Below, piece by piece: positions 27,470-36,916 of a DNA stretch of 64,000 bases. Position numbers and translations under genes: made by a program. Each line of letters begins with the position of its first letter. The first letter of the stretch is position 1. Source of the DNA: an uncultured Bacteroidales bacterium. Lineage in GTDB: Bacteria; Bacteroidota; Bacteroidia; Bacteroidales; UBA932. The stretch is from assembly GCA_944326355.1 (NCBI GenBank), contig CALVDO010000014.1:1-64000 (forward strand). The letters run 5' to 3'. The notes beneath the pieces were generated by a model that worked only from the letters and a program-made list of their open reading frames with translations, was not told the origin of the DNA and made no database searches.

Positions 27470-27497
27470 GCAATATGAAAGGGAAAATCATAACCAC

Positions 27498-28784
27498 ATG
27501 GTAAGAATCAAACCGTTCGCGGCGCTCAGACCGCCAAAGGAAATTGTCGAGGAAGTGGCAGCACGCCCGTACGACGTGCTCAACTCGGAGGAAGCAAAGG
27601 CCGAAGCATCGGAAAAATCCCTTCTGCACATCACCAGACCGGAGATTGACTTCTCCCCGATGGTGGACGAGCACAGCAGCCTGGCCTACGACAAGGCCGT
27701 GGAAAACTTCCGCAGATGGCAGGACAACGGCTGGCTCGTGCAGGACGCGAAGCCGCACTATTATATATATGCGCAGACAATGAACGGACGCACGCAGTAC
27801 GGACTCGTGGTGTGCGCACATACTGACGACTACGCTGAAGGCAGGATCAAGAAGCACGAGCTGACCAGAAAGGAGAAGGAGGACGACAGGATGATCCACG
27901 TCAGGATACAGGACGCCAACATCGAGCCTGTGTTCTTCTCCTATCACGACAACGATGAGGTCAATGCGATAGTGGCCAAGCATGTGGCAAGAGAGCCGGA
28001 ATACGACTTCGTCGCCGAGGACGGCTTCGGACACCGCTTCTGGGTAATCGACAGCCGGGAGGACACGGACAGGATAACCGAGATATTCAAGGACATACCT
28101 GCGTTCTATGTGGCTGACGGGCATCACCGCACGGCGGCAGCGGCACGAGTAGGAGCAGAGAAAAAGGCAGGCAATCCGGCTCATACGGGAGACGAGGAAT
28201 ACAACTGGTTCATGGCAGTGGCCTTCCCGGAAAGCCAGCTCAAGATAATAGACTACAACAGAGTGGTCAAGGATCTCAACGGACTCTCTCCGGAAGAGTT
28301 TATCGAGAAGCTCTCGGAAGACTTCACGGTCACATGCCTCGGAGACAGAAGCCTGAGCTCCGGCAGGCCCGGCGAGGAAAAATGCCGTCCGGACCATCTG
28401 CACGGCTTCGCGATGTATCTCGGAGGGAAATGGTATTCGCTCGAGGCGAAAGACGGCAGATACGACGACTCCGACCCGATCGGCGTGCTTGACGTCACCA
28501 TCCTCTCAAACCTCGTCCTCGACAGGATTCTCGGCATCAAGGACCTCAGGACCGACAAGAGAATAGACTTTGTGGGCGGAATCCGAGGCCTGGACGAGCT
28601 TGCCCGGAGAGTAGACAGCGGAGAGATGGCAGTGGCGTTCGCCCTTTATCCGGTGTCGATGAAGCAGCTCGTGGACATAGCCGACTCCGGAAGCATCATG
28701 CCTCCGAAGACGACATGGTTCGAGCCTAAGCTGCGCAGCGGACTGGCCATCCACAAGCTTGAAAGCGACACCACGGCGAAATAG
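27498..28784 (+). CDS. DUF1015 family protein
   Basis: A 428-residue cytoplasmic protein of DUF1015. It starts MVRIKPFAALRPP and contains ARPYDVLNSEEA, FYVADGHHRTAAA near the middle (the conserved GHHR motif) and the C-terminal GSIMPPKTTWFEPKLRSGL. The biochemical function of the family is not established. In Bacteroidetes the gene commonly sits next to serC/serA, as here, which hints at a link to serine metabolism. I start at the ATG at 27498 after a strong hairpin. Confidence 0.88.
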   Translation: MVRIKPFAALRPPKEIVEEVAARPYDVLNSEEAKAEASEKSLLHITRPEIDFSPMVDEHSSLAYDKAVENFRRWQDNGWLVQDAKPHYYIYAQTMNGRTQYGLVVCAHTDDYAEGRIKKHELTRKEKEDDRMIHVRIQDANIEPVFFSYHDNDEVNAIVAKHVAREPEYDFVAEDGFGHRFWVIDSREDTDRITEIFKDIPAFYVADGHHRTAAAARVGAEKKAGNPAHTGDEEYNWFMAVAFPESQLKIIDYNRVVKDLNGLSPEEFIEKLSEDFTVTCLGDRSLSSGRPGEEKCRPDHLHGFAMYLGGKWYSLEAKDGRYDDSDPIGVLDVTILSNLVLDRILGIKDLRTDKRIDFVGGIRGLDELARRVDSGEMAVAFALYPVSMKQLVDIADSGSIMPPKTTWFEPKLRSGLAIHKLESDTTAK

Positions 28785-28813
28785 CCTTACTGCCGGCTCG
28801 AGGAGCAGACCTG

Positions 28814-28845
28814 AGGGCGATCAGAAGGAGACTTCCAGTCGCCCT
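28814..28845 (+). other. Possible hairpin upstream of ftcD
   Basis: AGGGCGA (28814-28820) and TCGCCCT (28839-28845) form a 7-bp stem with a large loop in the 86-bp gap between the DUF1015 gene and ftcD. There is no T-run, so its function is unclear. Confidence 0.3.
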
Positions 28846-28870
28846 GCACATATAAAACGAAAACAGTCAA

Positions 28871-30586
28871 ATGGAAAGAATCATAGAATGCGTCCCCAAC
28901 TTCAGCGAGGGGAGAGACAGGGAGAAGATAGACGCCATCGTGGAGGCCATCAGGAACTCCGGCGGAGTGAAAGTGCTTGACGTCGACCCGGGAGAGGCCA
29001 CCAACAGGACGGTAGTGACGTTCGTGGGTTCGCCCGAGGCCGTGACGGAGGCGGCGTTCCGGGGAGTGAAAAAGGCCGGAGAAGTGATAGACATGCGCAC
29101 CCATCACGGGGCTCATCCACGTTCCGGGGCGACTGACGTGCTTCCGCTGATACCGGTGTCGGGAATCACCCTTGAAGAATGTGCGGCTCTGGCAAGAGAG
29201 CTCGCGGAAAGGATATACAGAGAGCTCGAGATTCCGTGCTACTGCTACGAGGCGGCAGCCTACAAGCCTGAGAGAAAGAATCTGGCGGTGTGCCGGGCCG
29301 GAGAATACGAGGCTCTTCCGGAGAAGATGGCCGACCCATGCAAGGCGCCGGACTTCGGCCCCGGACACTTCACCGGGAAGGCCGCAGTGTCGGGAGCGAC
29401 CAATGTCGGCGCGAGGAACTTCCTCATAGCCGTCAACTTCAACCTCAACACCACCTCAACGAGAAGGGCCAACGCCGTAGCATTCGACGTCAGGGAGAAA
29501 GGCCGCCCGAAGAGGGAAGGCAACCCCATAACCGGCAAGATCGTCAAGGACGGGAACGGCAGGACCGTGATGATCCCCGGCACACTGAAAGGCTGCAAGG
29601 CCATCGGCTGGTACATAGACGAATACGGCATCGCCCAAGTGTCGATGAACATCACCGACATAGACGCCACCCCGCTGCATGTGGCATTTGACGAGGTATG
29701 CAGGGCGGCCGCAGCGAGAGGACTGAGGGTGACGGGGACGGAAATCGTCGGCCTGATTCCCAAGCGCTCGCTCATCGAAGCCGGAAGATACTATCTTGAG
29801 AAGCAGCAGAGGTCGGTCGGGATAGCAGAGGAGGAGATAATCCGGATGGCCGTCATGTCGATGGGACTGGATGATCTCAAGCCGTTCAACCCGAAGGAGA
29901 AAGTGATAGAATACATGATGGAGGACGAGAAGGAGCTTGCCGCAAAGGAGAGGCTCGTGCGGATGACGTGCAGAGAATTCGCGCATGAGACGGCTTCAGA
30001 ATCGCCTGCTCCGGGCGGAGGCTCGGTCTCAGCCTACATGGGCGCCCTCGGTGCCGCTCTCGGGACTATGGTGGCAAACCTTTCCTCCCACAAGCCGGGC
30101 TGGGACAGCCGCTGGAAGGAATTTTCGGACGAGGCCGAAAAGGGCCAGTCCATTCTTCGCGAGCTGCTTGCGCTGACGGACGAGGACACTGCCGCATTCG
30201 ACGGCATCATGGCCGCATTCGGACTTCCGAAAGGGACTGAAGAAGAGGCGGCCAAGAGAGCAGAGGCGATAGAGAACGCCACCGAATATGCCGCTCAAGT
30301 GCCTCTCAAGACGATGAGGGCAGCATCACGGGCGTTCCCGCTACTCAGAAAGATGGCTCTCGAGGGCAATCCCAACTCGGTGTCCGACGCCGGAGTCGGA
30401 GCTCTCGCCACACGCGGAGCGATACTCGGGGCAGGGCTCAACGTCAAGATCAACGCAGCCGGGCTGAAAGACCGCGCAAAGGCGGACAAGCTGACCGGAG
30501 AGGCCTCCGGACTCATCAGGCTGGCGATAAAGGAAGAGGAGGAGATCCTCGCCATCGTCAACGCGAAGATCGATCCTCAGGCATAG
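28871..30586 (+). CDS. ftcD: Bifunctional glutamate formiminotransferase / formimino-THF cyclodeaminase
   Basis: A 571-residue fusion that ends histidine catabolism. The N-terminal domain (about 1-330) moves the formimino group from formiminoglutamate to THF; it starts MERIIECVPNFSEGRD and holds the catalytic His region DMRTHHGAHPRSGATDVLPL. The C-terminal domain (about 360-571) is the cyclodeaminase giving methenyl-THF and ammonia, with SPAPGGGSVSAYMGALGAAL. The same fusion occurs in mammals; many bacteria split it. It is the first gene of the hut block, in front of hutU, hutH and hutI. A perfect hairpin follows it. Confidence 0.94.
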   Translation: MERIIECVPNFSEGRDREKIDAIVEAIRNSGGVKVLDVDPGEATNRTVVTFVGSPEAVTEAAFRGVKKAGEVIDMRTHHGAHPRSGATDVLPLIPVSGITLEECAALARELAERIYRELEIPCYCYEAAAYKPERKNLAVCRAGEYEALPEKMADPCKAPDFGPGHFTGKAAVSGATNVGARNFLIAVNFNLNTTSTRRANAVAFDVREKGRPKREGNPITGKIVKDGNGRTVMIPGTLKGCKAIGWYIDEYGIAQVSMNITDIDATPLHVAFDEVCRAAAARGLRVTGTEIVGLIPKRSLIEAGRYYLEKQQRSVGIAEEEIIRMAVMSMGLDDLKPFNPKEKVIEYMMEDEKELAAKERLVRMTCREFAHETASESPAPGGGSVSAYMGALGAALGTMVANLSSHKPGWDSRWKEFSDEAEKGQSILRELLALTDEDTAAFDGIMAAFGLPKGTEEEAAKRAEAIENATEYAAQVPLKTMRAASRAFPLLRKMALEGNPNSVSDAGVGALATRGAILGAGLNVKINAAGLKDRAKADKLTGEASGLIRLAIKEEEEILAIVNAKIDPQA

Positions 30587-30628
30587 CCCCCTGCCGGCCG
30601 GGTGACAGCCGCACAGAAACAGACACAA

Positions 30629-30670
30629 GTCTCTGCAGGAGACGGCTTTTCTCTTGCAGAGACAATTTTT
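30629..30670 (+). terminator. Candidate attenuator/terminator between ftcD and hutU
   Basis: Perfect 9-bp stem GTCTCTGCA/TGCAGAGAC (30629-30637 with 30655-30663), 17-nt loop, followed by AATTTTT. It could partly terminate transcription after ftcD or protect the mRNA end. Confidence 0.5.
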
Positions 30671-30692
30671 CAGAAACAAAAGAACATCCCCG

Positions 30693-32726
30693 ATGAATAC
30701 AGAAGAATTCAAAAAAGCCGTGGCGGAAGGGATACCGGAAATCCTGCCGGAGCCCAGGCCGCTGGACCAGTCGGTCAACCATGCGCCGAGACGCAAAGAC
30801 ATACTGTCGGAAGAGGAAAAGGTACTGGCGATAAAAAACGCCCTGAGATACTTTCCGGCGAGACATCACGAGACACTTGCGGCGGAATTCGCCGCCGAGC
30901 TCAGGGACTACGGCAGGATATACATGTACAGGCTGAGGCCTGAATATCCGATGTTCGCAAGACCGGTGGACGCATATCCGGCAAAGTGCCGTCAGGCCGC
31001 AGCCATCATGGCGATGATCCAGAACAACCTCGATCCCCGGGTGGCACAGCACCCTCATGAGCTCATCACCTACGGAGGCAACGGAGCCGTGTTCCAGAAC
31101 TGGGCACAATACAGGCTTACGATGAAATATCTCTCCGAGATGACCGACACGCAGACCCTCGTAATGTATTCAGGACATCCGCTCGGACTCTTTCCGAGCC
31201 ACCGGAACGCCCCGAGAGTGATAGTGACGAACGGAATGGTGATCCCGAACTACTCAAGGCAGGACGACTGGGAAAGGTTCAACGCGCTCGGAGTGTCGCA
31301 GTACGGACAGATGACAGCAGGCTCCTATATGTACATAGGGCCTCAGGGCATAGTTCACGGCACTACGATAACAGTCATGAACGCCGCCCGCAAGCAGCTC
31401 AGGGCCAAAGGAATCGAAGCCACGAGAGAAAACATGAAGGGGATGCTCTTCGTCACCTCCGGCCTCGGAGGGATGTCAGGGGCGCAGCCTAAGGCGGGCA
31501 ACATCTCCGGAGTGGTGAGCGTCACTGCCGAGATCAACCCGATGGCGGCGAGAAAGAGGTACGAGCAGGGCTGGGTCGACGAGATCCACGAATCTCTGGA
31601 CGAGCTGATTCCGCGCATCAGAGAGGCCTGCGCCGACAGGGAGACGGTCTCCCTCGCCTATCAGGGCAACATAGTCGACCTCTGGGAAAGGCTCGACAGC
31701 GAGAATGTCCATGTCGACCTCGGATCGGACCAGACATCCCTGCACAATCCGTGGGCCGGAGGCTACTATCCGGCAGGCTACAGCTACGAGGAGTCGCGCA
31801 GGATGATGGCCGAGGAGCCTGAAAGATTCAGGGAATGCGTCAGAGCATCGCTCCGCAGACAGGCCGACGCCATCAACAGAATGACAGCCAAAGGAATGTA
31901 CTTCTTCGACTATGGCAATGCCTTTCTTCTGGAAGCCTCAAGAGCCGGAGCTGACATCCTGCTTCCTGACGGAAGATTCCGCTACCCGTCATACGTCCAG
32001 GACATCATGGGACCTCTCTTCTTCGACTACGGCTTCGGCCCGTTCAGGTGGGTCTGCATGTCGCAGGATCCTGAGGACCTGAAGAAGACAGACGAGATGG
32101 CCGTCAGCGTCATGAGACAGGTGGCGGCAGAAGCCCCGGAAGAGATCCGCGGACAGATGGAGGACAACATCCACTGGATAGAAGAGGCCGGACGGAACAA
32201 TCTGGTCGTGGGCTCTCAGGCACGCATCCTCTACGCCGACTGCGAAGGCAGGACAAAGATCGCCCTCGCCTTCAACGAGGCCATCGCCAGAGGATGGCTG
32301 AAGGGACCGGTTGTGCTCGGACGCGACCACCACGACGTCTCGGGCACGGACTCTCCGTTCAGGGAGACATCCAACATCTATGACGGCTCGAGCTTCACGG
32401 CTGACATGGCTGTGCAGAACGTGATAGGAGACTCCTTCCGCGGAGCCACATGGGTATCCATCCACAACGGAGGAGGCGTCGGCTGGGGCGAAGTAATCAA
32501 CGGAGGCTTCGGAATGGTCATCGACGGCAGCGGGGACTCCGAAAGGAACATACGGGAAATGCTGTTCTGGGATGTCAACAACGGCATAGCACGCCGCAGC
32601 TGGGCACGTAACGAAGGGGCGATCCACTCAATAGAAAGAGAGATGAGACGCACGCCGCAGCTGAAGGTCACCATGCCGAACATGGCCGATGAAGACATCA
32701 TCAGACGGGCTCTTGACATGAAATGA
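30693..32726 (+). CDS. hutU: Urocanate hydratase, long form
   Basis: NAD-dependent hydration of urocanate to imidazolone propionate. At 677 residues it belongs to the long form, similar in length to animal UROC1, rather than the ~555-residue form of Pseudomonas. Conserved parts are ITYGGNGAVFQNWAQ, MYSGHPLGLFPSH, TSGLGGMSGAQPKA, DQTSLHNPWAGGYYPAG and GRDHHDVSGTDSP. I start at the ATG at 30693 (MNTEEFKKAVAEG). hutH follows 21 bp later. Confidence 0.95.
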   Translation: MNTEEFKKAVAEGIPEILPEPRPLDQSVNHAPRRKDILSEEEKVLAIKNALRYFPARHHETLAAEFAAELRDYGRIYMYRLRPEYPMFARPVDAYPAKCRQAAAIMAMIQNNLDPRVAQHPHELITYGGNGAVFQNWAQYRLTMKYLSEMTDTQTLVMYSGHPLGLFPSHRNAPRVIVTNGMVIPNYSRQDDWERFNALGVSQYGQMTAGSYMYIGPQGIVHGTTITVMNAARKQLRAKGIEATRENMKGMLFVTSGLGGMSGAQPKAGNISGVVSVTAEINPMAARKRYEQGWVDEIHESLDELIPRIREACADRETVSLAYQGNIVDLWERLDSENVHVDLGSDQTSLHNPWAGGYYPAGYSYEESRRMMAEEPERFRECVRASLRRQADAINRMTAKGMYFFDYGNAFLLEASRAGADILLPDGRFRYPSYVQDIMGPLFFDYGFGPFRWVCMSQDPEDLKKTDEMAVSVMRQVAAEAPEEIRGQMEDNIHWIEEAGRNNLVVGSQARILYADCEGRTKIALAFNEAIARGWLKGPVVLGRDHHDVSGTDSPFRETSNIYDGSSFTADMAVQNVIGDSFRGATWVSIHNGGGVGWGEVINGGFGMVIDGSGDSERNIREMLFWDVNNGIARRSWARNEGAIHSIEREMRRTPQLKVTMPNMADEDIIRRALDMK

Positions 32727-32747
32727 TTTCACTCACACGAACGAGAC

Positions 32748-34247
32748 ATGATACATCAGATTTCAAACAGAAGACTGTCGATAGACAGGGTAAAGGAAAT
32801 AATCACAAAAGGATATACGCTGGAAATCAGCGCCGAGGCGGAAGAGGCTATAGTAAAGTGCAGGACCTACCTCGACTCCAAGATGGAGGACATGGACAGG
32901 CCCGTGTACGGAGTGACAACCGGATTCGGCTCGCTCTGCAACATCAGCATACCCGAAGAGGACCTGTCCGCCCTGCAGCACAACCTCGTGATGTCGCACG
33001 CCTGCGGCACGGGAGAGAAAGTCGCGCCTGAAATCGTCAGGCTAATCCTGCTGCTCAAGATCCAGTCGCTCGCCTACGGCAACTCGGGAGTGCAGCTCGC
33101 CACCATACGGAGACTTGCGGACATGTTCAACAACGACGTGCTTCCGGTGGTCTATCAGCAGGGCTCGCTCGGCGCTTCAGGAGACCTCGCCCCTCTCGCC
33201 CACCTCTCCCTGCCGCTGATCGGGCTCGGGGAAGTGGACTACAAGGGACGCACGAGGCCTTCCGCCGAAGTATGGGCCGAGCTCGGATGGGAGCCGATAA
33301 GGCTGCAGTCGAAGGAAGGCCTTGCACTGCTCAACGGCACGCAGTTCATGAGCGCACACGGAGTATGGGCGATCATCAGATGCGAACGGCTCTCCGAATG
33401 GGCTGACCGCATCGGCGCCATGTCCCTCGACGCCTTCGACGGCCGGATCGAGCCGTTCTACCCTCAGGTCCACGCGGTGCGCCCCCACAAGGGACAGGCA
33501 GACACGGCGGCGAGAATAATGGAACTTCTCGACGGAAGCGAGATCATCAGCCGCAAGAAGGAGCATGTGCAGGACCCGTATTCATTCAGATGCATTCCGC
33601 AGGTACACGGAGCGGCAAAAGACACAATCCGTTATGTGAAGTCGGTGTTCGAGACCGAGATAAACAGCGCCACTGACAATCCTACCGTATTCCCGGATCA
33701 GGACCTCATCATCTCTGCGGGCAATTTCCACGGCGAGCCTGTGGCTCTTGCGATGGATTTCCTCGCGATAGCCATGTCCGAGCTCGCAAGCATCTCTGAA
33801 AGAAGGATCTACCAGCTCATTTCCGGACAGCGCGGACTTCCGTCATTCCTGGTGGCCAACCCGGGGCTGAACAGCGGATTCATGATACCTCAGTACACCG
33901 CCGCCTCCATCGTGAGCCAGAACAAAGGGCTGTGCCATCCGGCCTCAGCAGACTCCATACCGTCATCACAGGGTCAGGAAGACCATGTGAGCATGGGAGC
34001 AAACGCCGCCACGAAGCTCATCCGTACGGTCGACAACACGGAGAGAGTCCTCGCGATAGAGCTCATGAACGCGGCTCAGGCTCTGGAATTCCGCAGGCCG
34101 CTCAGGTCGTCATGGACGGTGGAAAAGATCTTCGCGCATTACCGCAAGGAGGTGCCGTTCACCGAAAACGACACCTATATGCATCCTCTCATAGAGAAGT
34201 CGGTGCGCTTCCTCAGGGAGTACAACCTCGTGCCTTTCACCGCATAA
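32748..34247 (+). CDS. hutH: Histidine ammonia-lyase
   Basis: Deaminates histidine to urocanate, the entry step of the hut pathway. The 499-residue protein has the Ala143-Ser144-Gly145 triad in GSLGASGDLAPLAHLS that self-cyclises to the MIO cofactor. It also carries the conserved YGVTTGFGSLCN, QDPYSFRCIPQVHGA, NPTVFP and SSQGQEDHVSMG segments. Length and motifs are canonical. It lies between hutU and hutI with gaps of about 20 bp. Confidence 0.96.
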   Translation: MIHQISNRRLSIDRVKEIITKGYTLEISAEAEEAIVKCRTYLDSKMEDMDRPVYGVTTGFGSLCNISIPEEDLSALQHNLVMSHACGTGEKVAPEIVRLILLLKIQSLAYGNSGVQLATIRRLADMFNNDVLPVVYQQGSLGASGDLAPLAHLSLPLIGLGEVDYKGRTRPSAEVWAELGWEPIRLQSKEGLALLNGTQFMSAHGVWAIIRCERLSEWADRIGAMSLDAFDGRIEPFYPQVHAVRPHKGQADTAARIMELLDGSEIISRKKEHVQDPYSFRCIPQVHGAAKDTIRYVKSVFETEINSATDNPTVFPDQDLIISAGNFHGEPVALAMDFLAIAMSELASISERRIYQLISGQRGLPSFLVANPGLNSGFMIPQYTAASIVSQNKGLCHPASADSIPSSQGQEDHVSMGANAATKLIRTVDNTERVLAIELMNAAQALEFRRPLRSSWTVEKIFAHYRKEVPFTENDTYMHPLIEKSVRFLREYNLVPFTA

Positions 34248-34266
34248 GGCGACTAAGACAGATGAG

Positions 34267-35556
34267 ATGACGACTCTGATAAGAAACATAGGGGAGATCT
34301 TCGGCATACTGCCGCCAGGCGTACTGAAGAAGGAAGGGGCGCAGATGAATGAAGTGCAGTCTCTTCGGAATGCCTTTCTGATCGTGCGGGACGGCCTGAT
34401 AGCCGGATTCGGCGAAGAGGGCAAGGAGCTCCCCGAGGACTTTCTTTCCGAAGAGGAGCAGTGTCATGACGGAGAAGGGGCGTCGCCGGTCACTACGGTG
34501 GACGCTAAGGGAGGCTATGTGCTTCCGGCCTTCTGCGACTCCCACACCCACATCGTCTACGCCGGTTGCCGCGACGGAGAGTTCCGCGACAAGATAGACG
34601 GACTCTCTTACGAGGAGATAGCCGCAAGGGGCGGAGGAATCCTCAATTCCGCCGATCTTCTGCACGAAACCTCTGAAGACGAACTCTACAGACAGTCGGC
34701 CGAGAGGGCGGAAGAAGTGATGAGGATGGGCACGGGAAGCCTTGAGATAAAGAGCGGATATGGACTGACGACCGAGGATGAGCTCAAGATGCTCAGAGTC
34801 ATACGCAGGCTCCGGGAAAACTTCCCGATGGAGATCCGGAGCACTTTTCTCGGGGCTCATGCCGTCGGGAGAGCCTATGCGGGCCGGCAGAGCGAATATG
34901 TGGACCTCGTCTGCCGGGAGATGCTGCCGAGGGTGGCGGAAGAAGGTCTCGCCGACTTCGTGGACGTGTTCTGCGACAGGGGATTCTTCACGCCAGAGGA
35001 GACGGCGAGAATACTGGAGACTGCGGCCGGATACGGACTCACCCCTAAAATCCACGCCAACGAGCTCGCTCCATCCGGAGGAGTGCAGGTCGGAGCCGCA
35101 CACGGAGCCCTCTCGGTGGACCATCTCGAGCAGACGACGGACTCTGAGATCAGATGTCTTGCCGAGCACAGGCACACCATGCCCACAATGCTTCCGGGAG
35201 CATCGTTCTTCTCCAACCTGCCGTTCGGCAACGCCAAGGGCTTCATACGTGCGGGCCTGGGCCTCGCTCTCGCCTCCGACTTCAACCCCGGCTCATCTCC
35301 GAGCGGAGACATGAGATTCGTCATGGCTCTCGGCTGCATCCGGATGAGGCTGACTCCCGAGGAGGCGTTCAACGCATGCACCATCAACGGCGCCTATGCG
35401 ATGGGGACGAGCGGAGTGACCGGCTCAGTGACGGTCGGGAAAAGGGCCGACCTCATCATCACGAGGCCGCTGCCGTCATTCACTTTCATCCCATACTGCC
35501 ATCACACGCCGTTCATCTCCCGCATCATGATACGCGGCCGGCTGACAGAGATGTGA
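34267..35556 (+). CDS. hutI: Imidazolonepropionase
   Basis: Amidohydrolase opening imidazolone propionate to formiminoglutamate. The 429-residue protein has the metal motif CDSHTHIVYAG, the conserved EIKSGYGLTTEDELKMLRVI, AHAVGR, KIHANEL and the late metal Asp in ASDFNPGSSPS. It is slightly longer than average because of an acidic N-terminal segment (about 20-75). It is the last hut gene. Together with hutH, hutU and ftcD, the whole conversion of histidine to glutamate plus a folate one-carbon unit is present. Confidence 0.95.
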   Translation: MTTLIRNIGEIFGILPPGVLKKEGAQMNEVQSLRNAFLIVRDGLIAGFGEEGKELPEDFLSEEEQCHDGEGASPVTTVDAKGGYVLPAFCDSHTHIVYAGCRDGEFRDKIDGLSYEEIAARGGGILNSADLLHETSEDELYRQSAERAEEVMRMGTGSLEIKSGYGLTTEDELKMLRVIRRLRENFPMEIRSTFLGAHAVGRAYAGRQSEYVDLVCREMLPRVAEEGLADFVDVFCDRGFFTPEETARILETAAGYGLTPKIHANELAPSGGVQVGAAHGALSVDHLEQTTDSEIRCLAEHRHTMPTMLPGASFFSNLPFGNAKGFIRAGLGLALASDFNPGSSPSGDMRFVMALGCIRMRLTPEEAFNACTINGAYAMGTSGVTGSVTVGKRADLIITRPLPSFTFIPYCHHTPFISRIMIRGRLTEM

Positions 35557-35673
35557 CAAAATGTCAATGCCCGGGCAATGGCATAGGAATTGATGAAACA
35601 GTCTTCCGTGACTGCCACACGGAAACAGACAATGATATAAGGTGACAGAAAAACAGATAAAAAATATTTAGCC

Positions 35674-36153
35674 ATGATTACAGAAAAACTGCAGAATGCG
35701 ATCAACGGCCAGATTACGGCCGAACTCTGGTCTTCAAATCTTTATCTTCAGATGGCCTTCTTCCTTGAGAAGGAGGGATGGGACGGCTTCGCCCACTGGA
35801 TGATGAAACAGGCCGATGAGGAGAAGGAACATGCGACGGCTCTCGCCCACTACCTCATCAAGAGGGGCGGAGAGGCCACAGTTGACAAGATAGACGCCGT
35901 ACCTGGCGGCTGGGGCAGCGTGCTTGAGGTATTTGAACACGTGTACAGCCACGAGTGCCATGTGTCGGAGCTCGTCAACAATCTCGTTGACATAGCATCC
36001 GCAGAAAAGGACAAGGCCACTCAGGACTTCCTCTGGGGCTTCGTAAGGGAGCAGGTTGAGGAAGAGGCTACGGCTTCCGGCATAGTGGCAAAAATCCGCA
36101 GATGCGGCGAGAACGGACTCTTCCATCTCGACGAGCAGCTCGGACGCAGGTAG
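35674..36153 (+). CDS. ftnA: Non-haem bacterial ferritin
   Basis: Iron-storage subunit that assembles to a 24-mer. The 159-residue four-helix protein carries the ferroxidase ligands in the usual places: Glu in ITAELWSSNLYLQMA, the EEKEHA motif (Glu and His), Glu in FEHVYSHECHVSELV, and Glu/Gln in REQVEEEATASGI. There is no targeting signal, so it is cytoplasmic. It stands 117 bp after hutI and probably has its own promoter. A bidirectional terminator follows. Confidence 0.93.
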   Translation: MITEKLQNAINGQITAELWSSNLYLQMAFFLEKEGWDGFAHWMMKQADEEKEHATALAHYLIKRGGEATVDKIDAVPGGWGSVLEVFEHVYSHECHVSELVNNLVDIASAEKDKATQDFLWGFVREQVEEEATASGIVAKIRRCGENGLFHLDEQLGRR

Positions 36154-36195
36154 CCGCACGGCACAGAGATTCTCAGACGGATACATCCGGAAAAC

Positions 36196-36255
36196 AAAAA
36201 GCGATTCCGACCCTCTCCATGGCAATATGCCCGGAGAGAGCCGGAATCGCCTTTT
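36196..36255. terminator. Bidirectional terminator between ferritin and thioredoxin genes
   Basis: GCGATTCCG (36201-36209) pairs with CGGAATCGC (36242-36250), with a partly paired inner region (CCCTCTCC against GGAGAGAG). It is flanked by an A-run on the left and CTTTTC on the right, so it can act on both strands. Confidence 0.8.
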
Positions 36256-36290
36256 CAATAAGACCGCTTCTTATATGGAAGCCGCACTTT

Positions 36291-36758
36291 TCAGTATTTG
36301 AGCAGGGCGTCAAACTTTGCCCTGAGCTCATCTTCGTCCATCAGTCCGACAGACATCTGAGGCTCCTGTCCGACAGGGATGAAAAGGACGGAAGGGATGG
36401 ACCTGATGCCATAGCTGGCGGCAAGGGTCCCGGCCTCGTCGACATTGACCTTGTAGACGGCCACTTTGCCGGCATACTCGGCAGCCACCTTCTCAAGCAC
36501 AGGAGCCAGCCTTCGGCAAGGGCCGCACCAGTCGGCATAGAAGTCCACCACGGCCGGCACGTCTCCGAGATATTCCCATTCAGCTGTAGTGAAGTCCTCC
36601 ACCGTCGCCTTATATCCCGCCTCGGTGAGAACCGTCACGCTCCCGCCGTCTCCGGCCGATGATGCCGCTTCGGCATCCCCGGCAAAGGCCGCCGACGGGG
36701 AAACGGCCAGGGCGGCTGCACATAACGAAACCGCCATCACTTTGATTTTCTTATCCAT
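36291..36758 (-). CDS. Periplasmic thioredoxin-like protein
   Basis: A 155-residue exported thioredoxin. The start at 36758 gives a signal peptide MDKKIKVMAVSLCAAALAVS ending near AFAG. The mature domain has the redox motif in YADWCGPCRRLAP and the cis-Pro region SIPSVLFIPVG, which are thioredoxin-like rather than DsbA-like. It probably reduces or isomerises disulfides, or works in cytochrome or stress pathways, in the periplasm; partners are unknown. It has its own promoter with both -33 and -7 elements and converges on ferritin. Confidence 0.9.
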   Translation of the reverse strand: MDKKIKVMAVSLCAAALAVSPSAAFAGDAEAASSAGDGGSVTVLTEAGYKATVEDFTTAEWEYLGDVPAVVDFYADWCGPCRRLAPVLEKVAAEYAGKVAVYKVNVDEAGTLAASYGIRSIPSVLFIPVGQEPQMSVGLMDEDELRAKFDALLKY

Positions 36759-36785
36759 AATGCAGAGATTTTTCTGTTCCTGATG

Positions 36786-36816
36786 CAAATATATCATTTT
36801 TACCTTCTCCGGCAAA
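36786..36816 (-). promoter_or_regulatory. Promoter of the thioredoxin gene (-33 TTTG, -7 TATATTTG)
   Basis: On the minus strand, TTTG (36816-36813) and TATATTTG (36793-36786) are separated by 19 bp, an exact fit to the Bacteroides housekeeping promoter. Confidence 0.7.
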
Positions 36817-36864
36817 AAATGCAGGGGGAGAACGGATGTGGATGGATTGGTCAGAAATATTGCG

Positions 36865-36872
36865 TATATTTG
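36865..36872 (+). promoter_or_regulatory. -7 promoter box of the HTCS gene
   Basis: TATATTTG fits TAnnTTTG and ends 44 nt before the ATG of the hybrid sensor gene. No well-spaced -33 element is visible. Confidence 0.55.
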
Positions 36873-36916
36873 AACTGACGGAACGACTTATTATCCGCTG
36901 ACGGAAACCTGAAAAG

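Noticed and set aside
35604..35624. TTCCGTG/CACGGAA inverted repeat between hutI and ferritin as a terminator
   Set aside because: The stem is 7 bp with a 7-nt loop and no T-tract; evidence too weak to call.
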